Part shown: in pieces, positions 46,582 to 54,696 of the stretch
Numbering within the stretch: the stretch's first letter is position 1
Layout of the letters: the number at the start of each line of letters is the position of its first letter
Program-made: the position numbers and the translations under genes
The notes under the pieces: generated by a model
What the model saw: the letters and a program-made list of their open reading frames with translations, nothing else
What the model was told of the DNA's origin: nothing
Database searches by the model: none
Assembly (NCBI RefSeq): GCF_002165135.1
Contig: NZ_NFZQ01000002.1
Location: forward strand, 310,001-374,000
DNA from: Pseudomonas sp. SID14000
Lineage (GTDB): Bacteria; Pseudomonadota; Gammaproteobacteria; Pseudomonadales; Pseudomonadaceae
DNA length: 64,000 nt
Direction: 5' to 3'

Positions 46582-48963
46582 ATGAAATTCAGTGAACAGT
46601 GGCTGCGCGGTTGGGTAAACCCGCAAGTCTCCCGTGACGAACTGGTCGCTCGCCTGTCCATGGCCGGCCTCGAAGTCGACAGCGTTACCCCCGCTGCCGG
46701 CCAGTTCAGCGGCATCGTCGTGGGCGAAATCCTCGCCACCGAACAACACCCGGACGCCGACAAACTACGCGTGTGCCAGGTAAGCAACGGCCTGGAAACC
46801 TTCCAGGTCGTGTGCGGCGCCCCTAACGCCCGCCCAGGCATCAAGATCCCGTTCGCCATGATCGGCGCCGAACTGCCAGGCGACTTCAAGATCAAGAAGG
46901 CCAAGCTGCGCGGCGTCGAGTCTTTCGGCATGCTGTGCTCGGCTGCCGAGCTGCAGATCAGCGAAGAGAACGACGGCCTGCTCGAGCTGGCGGCTGACGC
47001 CCCGGTTGGCGAAGACATTCGCCAGTACCTGAGCCTGGACGATGCCAGCATCGAAATCGGCCTCACCCCTAACCGCGGTGACTGCCTGTCCATCGCAGGC
47101 CTCGCCCGCGACGTCAGCGCCCTGTACGACACCCCGGTCACCCGCCCGGCAGTGCCAGCCGTACCGGCTGCCCACGACGAAGTGCGCCCGGTCGAAGTCA
47201 GCGCCCCGGTTGCCTGCCCACGTTACCTGGGCCGCGTCATCCGCAACGTTGACCTGAGCAAGCCGACCCCGCTGTGGATGGTCGAGCGCCTGCGCCGCAG
47301 CGACGTGCGCAGCATCGACGCCGCCGTCGACATCACCAACTACGTGATGCTCGAACTCGGCCAGCCGATGCACGCCTTCGACCTGGCAGAAATCAACGGC
47401 GGCATCCGCGTACGCATGGCCGAAGAGGGCGAGAAGCTCGTCCTGCTCGATGGCCAGGAAGTCGCCCTGCGCGCCGACACCCTGGTCATCGCCGACCACA
47501 CCCGCGCCCTGGCCATTGCCGGCGTCATGGGTGGCGAGCACAGCGGTGTGAACACCGAAAAAACCCGCGACCTGTTCCTGGAAAGCGCCTTCTTCGAGCC
47601 GATCTCCGTCGCCGGTAAAGCCCGTTCCTACGGCCTGCACACCGACGCCTCGCACCGCTACGAGCGCGGCGTGGACTCGCAGCTGGCCCGCGAAGCCATG
47701 GAGCGCGCCACCCAGCTGCTGCTGGACATCGTCGGCGGCGAAGCCGGCCCGGTGGTCGAAGCCGTCAGCGAACAGCACCTGCCGCAAGTGGCCCCGGTCA
47801 CCCTGCGCGCCGAACGCATCACCCAGATGCTCGGCATGGAAATGGACCCAGCCCAGGTCGAGCAACTGCTCAACGCCCTGGAACTGACCACCACCAAGAG
47901 TGGGGAAGGGCAGTGGACCGTCAACGTCCCAAGCCACCGCTTCGACATCAGCCTGGAAGTGGACCTGATCGAAGAGCTGGCCCGCCTGTACGGCTACAAC
48001 AACCTGCCGGTTCGCTACCCGCAAGCCCGCCTGGCCCCCCAGGGCAAGCCGGAAACCCGCGGCGACTTGCCAACCCTGCGCCGCCTGCTGGTTGCCCGCG
48101 GCTACCAGGAAGCCATCACCTACAGCTTCATCGACCCGAAACTGTTCGAACTGTTCAGCCCGGGCGTAGAGCCGCTGCTGCTGGCCAACCCCATCTCCAG
48201 CGACATGGCCGCCATGCGTGCGTCCCTGTGGCCGGGCCTGGTCAAGGCACTGCAGCACAACCTGAACCGCCAGCAAGACCGCGTGCGCCTGTTCGAAAGC
48301 GGCCTGCGCTTCGTCGGCCAGCTCGGCGACCTGAAGCAGCAGCCGATGATCGCCGGCGTTGTCACCGGCAGCCGCCTGCCAGAAGGCTGGGCCAACGGCC
48401 GCGACGGCGTCGACTTCTTCGACGTGAAGGCCGACGTGGAAGCCCTGCTGGGCTACTCCGGCGCCCTGAGCGACTTCACCTTCAGCGCCGGCAAGCACCC
48501 AGCCCTGCACCCAGGCCAGACCGCCGCCATCGAGCGTGACGGCAAGCTGGTCGGCTACCTCGGCGCCATCCACCCAGAGCTGGCAAAAGCCCTGGACCTG
48601 GACCGCCCGGTGTTCCTGTTCGAGCTGGTGCTGGGTGACGTGGTCGAAGGCCGCCTGCCGAAATTCAGCGAGCTGTCCAAGTTCCCAGAAACCCGTCGCG
48701 ACCTGGCGTTGATCGCAGGACGTGATGTAGCTTCTAGCGCGGTGCTTGAAGTAATTCGTGACAATGCAGGCGAATGGCTTACAGACCTCAGGCTGTTTGA
48801 CGTCTACCAGGGTAAAGGCATTGATCCTGATAGAAAAAGCCTTGCCGTTGGCTTGACCTGGCAGCATCCATCGCGCACTCTTAACGACGATGAGGTGAAC
48901 GCCGCACTGCAAAACATCCTCACCTCGCTCGAACAAAGGTTGAACACCACGTTAAGGAAATAA
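46582..48963 (+). CDS. pheT: Phenylalanyl-tRNA synthetase beta subunit
   Basis: The product is a 793-residue beta subunit. Domains in order: an EMAP/OB-fold tRNA-binding domain (about 40-150), B3/B4 editing domain (about 210-385), B5 DNA-binding-like domain (about 400-475), a catalytic-like core, and the C-terminal anticodon-binding FDX-ACB domain (about 700-793, including [13 protein letters not shown] and [20 protein letters not shown]). It begins 31 bases after pheS. The ihfA gene follows by 4 bases. Confidence 0.97.
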
Positions 48964-48967
48964 CGGC

Positions 48968-49270
48968 ATGGGTGCTCTGACGAAAGCTGAGATGGCCGAA
49001 AGGCTGTACGAGGAGCTGGGGCTTAACAAGCGTGAGGCCAAGGAGCTGGTCGAGCTGTTTTTCGAAGAAATTCGGCACGCACTTGAAGAGAACGAGCAGG
49101 TCAAGCTGTCCGGTTTCGGCAACTTCGACCTTCGCGACAAACGCCAGCGGCCGGGCCGCAACCCCAAGACAGGGGAAGAAATCCCGATCACCGCACGGCG
49201 CGTCGTCACCTTTCGTCCAGGGCAGAAGTTGAAGGCCCGGGTTGAGGCCTATGCTGGAACCAAGCCATAA
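48968..49270 (+). CDS. ihfA: Integration host factor alpha subunit
   Basis: The product is a 100-residue DNA-bending protein of the HU/IHF family. The [31 protein letters not shown] helical body is followed by the beta-arm sequence [30 protein letters not shown], with the DNA-intercalating proline. It pairs with IhfB. The pheST-ihfA order is the standard gammaproteobacterial one. Confidence 0.97.
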
Positions 49271-49607
49271 CGACGAACTGCCCCCCATACCGGGCAAAAG
49301 GTACTTCACCATTGGTGAGGTGAGTGAGCTTTGTGCGGTAAAACCGCACGTGCTGCGGTATTGGGAGCAGGAGTTCGATCAGCTCAATCCCGTGAAGCGG
49401 CGGGGGAACCGGCGGTATTATCAGCGGCAGGATGTGCTGATGATTCGCCAGATTCGTGCGCTGCTTTATGACCAGGGGTTCACCATTGGCGGGGCTCGGT
49501 TGAGGCTCTCCAGTGATGAGGCTAAGGATGAGTCGAGCCAGTACAAGCAGCTGATTCGGCAGATGATTGTCGAGTTGGAGGATGTGTTGGTGGTGTTGAA
49601 GAAGTGA
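49251..49607 (+). CDS. MerR-family regulator
   Basis: The product is a 118-residue MerR-type protein. The winged helix-turn-helix [25 protein letters not shown] (about 18-42) is canonical, followed by [14 protein letters not shown] and a C-terminal helix that would form the dimer coil. The effector domain is almost absent, so it is a short-type regulator without recognisable metal cysteines. The start overlaps ihfA by 20 bases, after GAGG. Its place next to ihfA is conserved in pseudomonads; the targets are unknown. Confidence 0.9.
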
Positions 49608-49721
49608 GCTGGGTTGTTGGTGAATGGAAAATTTTTTGAGAAAAAGCTTTCATTTATCAGGAGGTTAGGGTACATTCTTCAACGTTCTCGGTAGCATTGA
49701 GAGCATGCTTCAAAGCCCAGT

Positions 49722-49798
49722 CGGGGCGTAGCGCAGCCCGGTAGCGCACTTGCATGGGGTGCAAGGGGTCGAGTGTTCGAATCACTCCGTCCCGACCA
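49722..49798 (+). tRNA. tRNA-Pro (anticodon GGG)
   Basis: A 77-base gene with CCA encoded. Acceptor arms CGGGGCG and CGTCCCG pair. The anticodon stem CTTGC/GCAAG encloses ATGGGGT, giving GGG. The T-loop GTTCGAATC is present. It marks the border between conserved genes and the accessory region; tRNA-Pro genes are common integration sites. Confidence 0.97.
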
Positions 49799-49810
49799 TT
49801 ATTTGAAACG

Positions 49811-49842
49811 AAAAAGCCCAGTCGGTTATGACTGGGCTTTTT
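49811..49842 (+). terminator. Terminator of tRNA-Pro
   Basis: AAAAAGCCCAGTC and GACTGGGCTTTTT pair around GGTTAT, followed by T-rich sequence. It lies 12 bases after the tRNA. Confidence 0.88.
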
Positions 49843-49879
49843 GTTTTCAACCCAACTGCTATCCGCGCTACCCGAACCT

Positions 49880-50226
49880 CATCTGGCGTTCGGAGAGGAG
49901 CCTGCCGATCACGTTCTAGGCCGCAGTCGCGGCGGACCTGACAACCAACAGGCATCTGCGGTGCCAATGGGACGCTGTTGCGCTTCTTCCTCTTGGTCGA
50001 GCCTGTGGCATCAGCTAGGTCCAACCATTTCTGGACGACTTCAGCACTATCAAGCCAGCGTAGCCGGCTACGTAAGCGCTGCAAATGGTTGCTTACCGAC
50101 AAGGGCTGCGACGTCGAAGCGCTACGCCGCTACTGCGACAATATCGAATGAAACCCTTAATCCCGCTGCGCTCGATGAAGCGGAAACCCAAGCCTTGCAT
50201 GCCCCAACTGTTTGATCGGCCCTATT
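49880..50226 (+). pseudogene. Decayed IS5-family transposase remnant
   Basis: Successive fragments of one IS5-type DDE transposase appear in changing plus-strand frames. In order: HVLGRSRGG (49906-49932), ANGTLLRFFL (about 49962-49991), QPFLDDFSTIKPA (about 50022-50060), KRCKWLLTDKGCDVEALRRYCDN (about 50073-50141) and QYRMKPLIPLRSMKRKPKP (about 50139-50195), ending MPQLFDRPY then TAA. At least four frameshifts and stop codons separate them. The order matches the GRSRGGLTT… DKGYD… RYC… IPLRSMKRKPK core of these enzymes. The N-terminal part and terminal inverted repeats are not evident. Limits are approximate. Confidence 0.75.
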
Positions 50227-50534
50227 AACGGCGACTTTGGCGCAAGTTGTGAAATGGACGGCGGGACTAAGCAGTTGAGAATAAATTTTAAATTCAGCTC
50301 GACAAATTAATCGTAGGCCAGCATGAGGCTTCGATCGCCGCAATTACTTACATACATGATCTGTGGCGTAACTATCTGACTTTTCGGGAAATGGCGTAGG
50401 AGTATCTCTAGTCAATGCATTACCGAATGCGAGGTAGAACCCAAATAAATAATGCGGCAGGGCCGCAGAACTGAGACCTAAACATTAGGGCAGCCGAGTT
50501 CATAGAGTAATCAGTGATCTCGGCAAGCCAAAGT
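50227..50534. other. Gene-free AT-rich stretch
   Basis: This 308-base stretch lies between the transposase remnant and the 3' end of the minus-strand operon. Base composition shifts here from G+C-rich to AT-rich. I found no gene or clear terminator in it. Confidence 0.5.
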
Positions 50535-51266
50535 TTATATAAAGTGGGGCCAAAGCTCCGTCGAAAAGTCCCTACTTCCGGATGAAGTGAACCAAGAGTT
50601 AAGGCCTTCTATGTAAGGTCGTAAATAGCGTTGTTGGGAGTCTCGAATCTTATTTCCATAATCTCGTTCGCTACGAAGCGCTTTCCAGTATCCACCAGCA
50701 AAGTTAGATAGCACGAAGTCCAAGGCGAGAATAATATCCATCGGGGGGTGACCGATTCTAGGGGATGGTAAGATCAAAATTCCCCCATGATTTCCTTGCA
50801 AGATATTAAGGTTTCTACCCCCGAACTGGAAATGATATAAAGGATGGGCATCCTCAGGCTCACCGTCCCCATCTTTGAATATATGTCGATCAAAATGCCA
50901 GCTAGCTATAAGCTTATTGTCTTCTGTGGAAATTATTATGTTTAGCTCTAACTCACTTATGAGTTCCGATAAGATTGTAGAGCACAGTCCACCAATCTTA
51001 AAATCGACCTTGACTTTTAGGAAGTCACCGACCGTAGCTGGAATAGTCTTCCTTGGGGTCTTTATACGAAGCACTAAGTTATCAACGCTATATCCCCACG
51101 AATCTTTTCCATATGGCATGTTTCCTGCGCACATGCTGGCTGCTTGCGTCAATGCACCAATGTCATTGAAAACAATGGATAGATTCCTGTTGAGAATAGT
51201 GGCGAAAGATCTCAGCTCAGAAGACAGGTCTCTGCGAAATGAGGCGCTATTAATTTTCTTCTTCAT
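50535..51266 (-). CDS. Unknown protein, last gene of the methyltransferase/GHKL operon
   Basis: The product is a 243-residue protein that I do not recognise. The first ~50 residues are basic and helical (KKKINSASFRRDLSSELRSFATILNRN). The middle is beta-rich (VDNLVLRIKTPRKTIPATVGDFLKVKVDFKIGGL, LNIIISTEDNKLIASWHFDRHIF). The C-terminus is aromatic (FAGGYWKALRSERDYGNKIRD, RYLRPYIEGLNSWF). There is no signal peptide, transmembrane helix or nuclease motif. The first 17 bases overlap the receiver gene's end, so it belongs to the operon. Low G+C matches its neighbours. It could be an effector or adaptor; that is speculation. Confidence 0.8.
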   Translation of the reverse strand: MKKKINSASFRRDLSSELRSFATILNRNLSIVFNDIGALTQAASMCAGNMPYGKDSWGYSVDNLVLRIKTPRKTIPATVGDFLKVKVDFKIGGLCSTILSELISELELNIIISTEDNKLIASWHFDRHIFKDGDGEPEDAHPLYHFQFGGRNLNILQGNHGGILILPSPRIGHPPMDIILALDFVLSNFAGGYWKALRSERDYGNKIRDSQQRYLRPYIEGLNSWFTSSGSRDFSTELWPHFI

Positions 51267-52398
51267 TTTTGAGCTTTTCCTTAAGTCCTTTGTAGCGCTC
51301 CAGTTCTAAAGGGTCTAGATGCCAGGTGTCTTTATTAATCCGGGCCAATAATGCGTGAGTAGATATATAGCAGCTATCCAACCATGGGTCTTGTGTATTG
51401 CTGGCTATCTTAAAGCCGTCGCTGCTGTCAAGAGGTTTGTTGGTAGCAAAACATTTTGTCGTATAATTGGTGCTGTAGCCAGGTTCGATTGGACTGGCCG
51501 GGACCAGGCTCAAGTTGAAGGCGTTATTCAACTCTGTTATACGTTCAGCGGCATCGAGTCGGCGAAGTGAAGTCTTTAGCTTAAGCTTCTCAAAAGCAAT
51601 TGCCTCTACCCTGTGAGACCACCAGCGGTCCCATCCATTATGGAATAGTCCGGTATAGTAAGTGTCTTTAATTATGACTTTTAATTCGTCCCAGCTTTCA
51701 CCGGATGCCGTTATATCAGCGCCTAGTTTTGCAGCTAAAACGTCTTCGTCGATAAGCGTACCGTTGTTTGAGATAAGAGATACTACGATGCTTGCCGCTG
51801 TTACCGGGGAAACAGAGAAAAATGAATTAACAAGCCGGGGGTCCAATAGGTCTCTTTCATTTGGAAGCAAGTTAAGTACTTCGACTGCGCCCGAAATTTT
51901 TGTATTTCCTTTTTTTGAAAGGCCTCGAAGAAATTTATAACCCTGTGCTAAAGCTACCAAAGCGCTAGAGACAAATTTGCCCTCTAGTTGATGCATGCCG
52001 TCGTCTTTCGCATAAACTGCATCAAATAGATCATGCGAGCTGCTGTCAGGAGAATATGAATGAACTATTTTATCATTCATAGACCAAAGAACTATTGGGA
52101 AACTACAAATTTCTCCATCGGCCATACGGCTTCTAAGTTCCTGTGCTAGCGTGGGGCCCCGATAAAAGACTTTGTTGCCTGCTTCGTCGAACTCTTCATC
52201 AAGGCGTAAATCGAGTAATAAACCGAAAATTTCAGAGTTGCGCTCCATTTCTCGAATCACATCGAGTTGCTGTTCGAGCTTTTGAGGCTGCATTCGGTGA
52301 AATTTTAAGTTTCCATTAGTACCGGCCAGTCTATCTAGCATTGGCTGGATGAACTGCTGGGGCTGATCGTCAATACAAAGGTACTTAACGAAGCTCAT
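51250..52398 (-). CDS. Receiver-domain protein with unknown output domain
   Basis: The product is a 382-residue protein. Residues 1-135 form a response-regulator receiver: D10 and D11 (IDDQ), phospho-acceptor D63 in LLLDLRLDEE, switch S106 in VLWS and K131 in YAKDD. The loop after D63 is longer than usual. The remaining ~245 residues show no known DNA-binding or enzymatic motif; a helical SPVTAASIVVSLISNNGTLIDEDVL segment and SHRVEAIAFEKLKLK stand out. Five late cysteines are scattered, not a zinc cluster. The start at ATG 52398 overlaps the kinase stop by 14 bases, so the two are translationally coupled. It is the likely phospho-acceptor of the upstream GHKL protein. Confidence 0.8.
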   Translation of the reverse strand: MSFVKYLCIDDQPQQFIQPMLDRLAGTNGNLKFHRMQPQKLEQQLDVIREMERNSEIFGLLLDLRLDEEFDEAGNKVFYRGPTLAQELRSRMADGEICSFPIVLWSMNDKIVHSYSPDSSSHDLFDAVYAKDDGMHQLEGKFVSSALVALAQGYKFLRGLSKKGNTKISGAVEVLNLLPNERDLLDPRLVNSFFSVSPVTAASIVVSLISNNGTLIDEDVLAAKLGADITASGESWDELKVIIKDTYYTGLFHNGWDRWWSHRVEAIAFEKLKLKTSLRRLDAAERITELNNAFNLSLVPASPIEPGYSTNYTTKCFATNKPLDSSDGFKIASNTQDPWLDSCYISTHALLARINKDTWHLDPLELERYKGLKEKLKNEEEN

Positions 52399-54685
52399 CT
52401 GGTATTTCCTCATCGGTTGCGCGTGGATATTCAATTCGGACGCAGGTGCTAAACCCTGTTGGTGGTTGATGAATGTATACTTCACCCCCAGCATCTTCTA
52501 TGATATCTCGAATTATCTTGAGGCCTAAGCCTGAGCCTGTAACTTGTGTTTCTTCATCTGCCAATGCATCTGCAGCAGTAGATGTGGTGAAGAATGCATC
52601 GAACACTTTATCCTTATGGTCCGGCTGAATGCCATCACCGTTGTCAGAAAATTCGATATACAGCGTTGACGAATCGATTTCACCGGCATTGATTTGAATT
52701 TTTCCGGAGGTGCGTGCTCGATTAATAGCCTTCAGTGAGTTTGTGAATAAATTGAAGAATATTGACGCCCATTCTGAGCGATGGCTGGGCTTCACAAATA
52801 GGTCATATCCCTTCACTGTAATGGCGAGTTCAACATTTTGACGTTGAAGTGGAGAATGAACAATTCTTTCGAAATCCGATAGTAGATCTCTTACTTCGTG
52901 TACTTCAAGTGTTCTTTGAGAGTTCTGAGTTACAGCTTTGTCGAAGTATCGCATATAAGCTTGGAGGGAGGATATGTTGCTTTTGAGATTCCTTAACGTC
53001 TCTTCAGTAGGTCTTCCGTCAGCAAGCTCAAGTACTCCCGCAGATAAGGCTGTCAGTACGTGTCGGGTTTCGTGTGTGAATTCACCTATTGTTAACCCAA
53101 GGCTCGCTAGTACGCGAAGCATGCCAATTTCTTTGAGAAGAGACTCAGAAACGTTACCTAGTTGTTCGGCTTTTTCTGAAATGCTTGAAATTTTACTACT
53201 TGCCTGGTTTTTCCAAGATGATTCATTTAAAGGTATATCAGTTGATTCGGCGTGATAACTCAAATCCTCAATCAGCTCTTTAATCTCTTCCACTAGAGCT
53301 GTAGCGGTGGGTTTTTCTTTCTCTTTTACTTGAATGTATGTGTCTGTTGAAAATACCTTTCTACTACGAGCGTGAGCAATAGCAATTACACCCTTCATTA
53401 ACGCCTTGTAAAGAAAATCTTGTAGTTGGAAGAAAGCGAGGTTTTCAATTAACCCTTCTCTACTTGCAGTTTCTTCAAAATTTATTCCATCAACATCATT
53501 AAGCTGAACAAAACCAAGGAAGTTTGAGTTGTGATGCGGAGGAAGCAGCTGTCGTAGAGCGGATGACCGCTGCAAACCGAGCCAATCGTCCTTTGGTTCT
53601 CCATACGGTAGGACTCTAAAGCCATTTCTGTAAACCTTAATACCGCCGTGGTTCTTCAGCACATTCCTAACAGCACCACGAGATCCCGTTGGTAATAAGT
53701 CGTCAATAAAATAATAAGCTCTAAAGCTAACACCAACCAAATTAGAGTAATCACTCACGTTGTTATCATAAACGGTTCTAACTTTGGGGTCGGGAGTAAG
53801 AATCAGGTCGTTTTCGGCAATTCCAAACCGCGTAGATTTTATCGAGTAGTAAGGTGTTCCATTGCTGGAAATATATCCAGAAAATACAGCGTAAGCGTGG
53901 TCTAATATGCTTTTTTGCTCATCGGCTACAATTTTTTCTTCACCGTGGATACGTTGGAAAAACTCAACTTTAAATCCTGGGTCACCTGCTGCTTTTTCAG
54001 GTGCAAACGGAAGTGAAAATGGTTGGATAAGTTCTGATATATATCTATAGGTCCGTTGGATCTGAGCTAAGCTCCAGGAATCTTTCAATCCTGATATTAT
54101 GAGGTGAGTACCGGTCGGGATGCTGTCCTGAAGAGTGAGCTTATTAGATATATGAGTTAAATCTCCATTTTCAAAGCGGGCCCAATCAATTTCTAGCGAA
54201 AAGCCATGTTTCTCATCCTCTCTTTTGGTCAGAATCTGTAAATGAGATCCGAGCCGCTGAGCAGAGAAACGTCCAATTCCTTTGCGCCCGGCCCGCTGTC
54301 GCTTGAATTTGCTTGAGAGTGGATTGATACTTTTATCTTTAGTTGATATTCGCATAAAGCCATTTATCAACTGCTCTCTGTTCATCCCGCAGCCGTTGTC
54401 TTCAATTATTAGTGAGCCGCCAATAGAATTCGAGTCTATAAATGTTATTTTTATATAAGTGGCATCGGCATCGTAAGCGTTTTTGATCAGTTCTGCTACG
54501 GCAGTTTCTTGCTTCGAAACGAGTTCCCTGCCTAGGCGAGATATGTGACTTGCGTCGATAGAAAAGCGAACATTGTCTGTGTCGGTTTTAGCAAGTTCGT
54601 TTGCCAACATCAATATTTTGCTGAAATCCACAGAATCTAAATCTAGCTCGCTTTTAAGAATGTTTTTTAAATGTAGAGCGTCCAT
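52385..54685 (-). CDS. Double-GHKL protein: MutL/Hsp90-type ATPase fused to a soluble histidine kinase core
   Basis: The product is a 766-residue cytoplasmic protein with two GHKL ATP sites. Site one (about 45-145) has ELIKNAYDAD (65-74), DNGCGM (96-101) and the lid GRKGIGRFS (133-141), as in MutL, Hsp90 and MORC. A ~250-residue transducer-like middle follows (SRGAVRNVLKNHGG, ASREGLIEN). A coiled region (460-525) precedes a kinase dimerisation helix with H538 in GEFTHETRH, an N box (FFNLFTNSLKAINR, 643-656), DNGDGI (681-686), the FFTT box and GSGLGL (717-722). No membrane segment or PAS/GAF domain is present, so the first ATPase may itself be the sensor. It starts 11 bases after the methyltransferase. 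Confidence 0.88.
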   Translation of the reverse strand: MDALHLKNILKSELDLDSVDFSKILMLANELAKTDTDNVRFSIDASHISRLGRELVSKQETAVAELIKNAYDADATYIKITFIDSNSIGGSLIIEDNGCGMNREQLINGFMRISTKDKSINPLSSKFKRQRAGRKGIGRFSAQRLGSHLQILTKREDEKHGFSLEIDWARFENGDLTHISNKLTLQDSIPTGTHLIISGLKDSWSLAQIQRTYRYISELIQPFSLPFAPEKAAGDPGFKVEFFQRIHGEEKIVADEQKSILDHAYAVFSGYISSNGTPYYSIKSTRFGIAENDLILTPDPKVRTVYDNNVSDYSNLVGVSFRAYYFIDDLLPTGSRGAVRNVLKNHGGIKVYRNGFRVLPYGEPKDDWLGLQRSSALRQLLPPHHNSNFLGFVQLNDVDGINFEETASREGLIENLAFFQLQDFLYKALMKGVIAIAHARSRKVFSTDTYIQVKEKEKPTATALVEEIKELIEDLSYHAESTDIPLNESSWKNQASSKISSISEKAEQLGNVSESLLKEIGMLRVLASLGLTIGEFTHETRHVLTALSAGVLELADGRPTEETLRNLKSNISSLQAYMRYFDKAVTQNSQRTLEVHEVRDLLSDFERIVHSPLQRQNVELAITVKGYDLFVKPSHRSEWASIFFNLFTNSLKAINRARTSGKIQINAGEIDSSTLYIEFSDNGDGIQPDHKDKVFDAFFTTSTAADALADEETQVTGSGLGLKIIRDIIEDAGGEVYIHQPPTGFSTCVRIEYPRATDEEIPDELR

Positions 54686-54696
54686 TTATGCTTTCC

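Noticed and set aside
46765..48936. 723-codon minus-strand open frame
   Set aside because: Antisense to pheT.
49782..50102. Minus-strand frame of 106 codons after tRNA-Pro that first looked like a transposase N-terminus
   Set aside because: The plus strand of the same bases gives a much better match to an IS5 transposase core, read over several frames.
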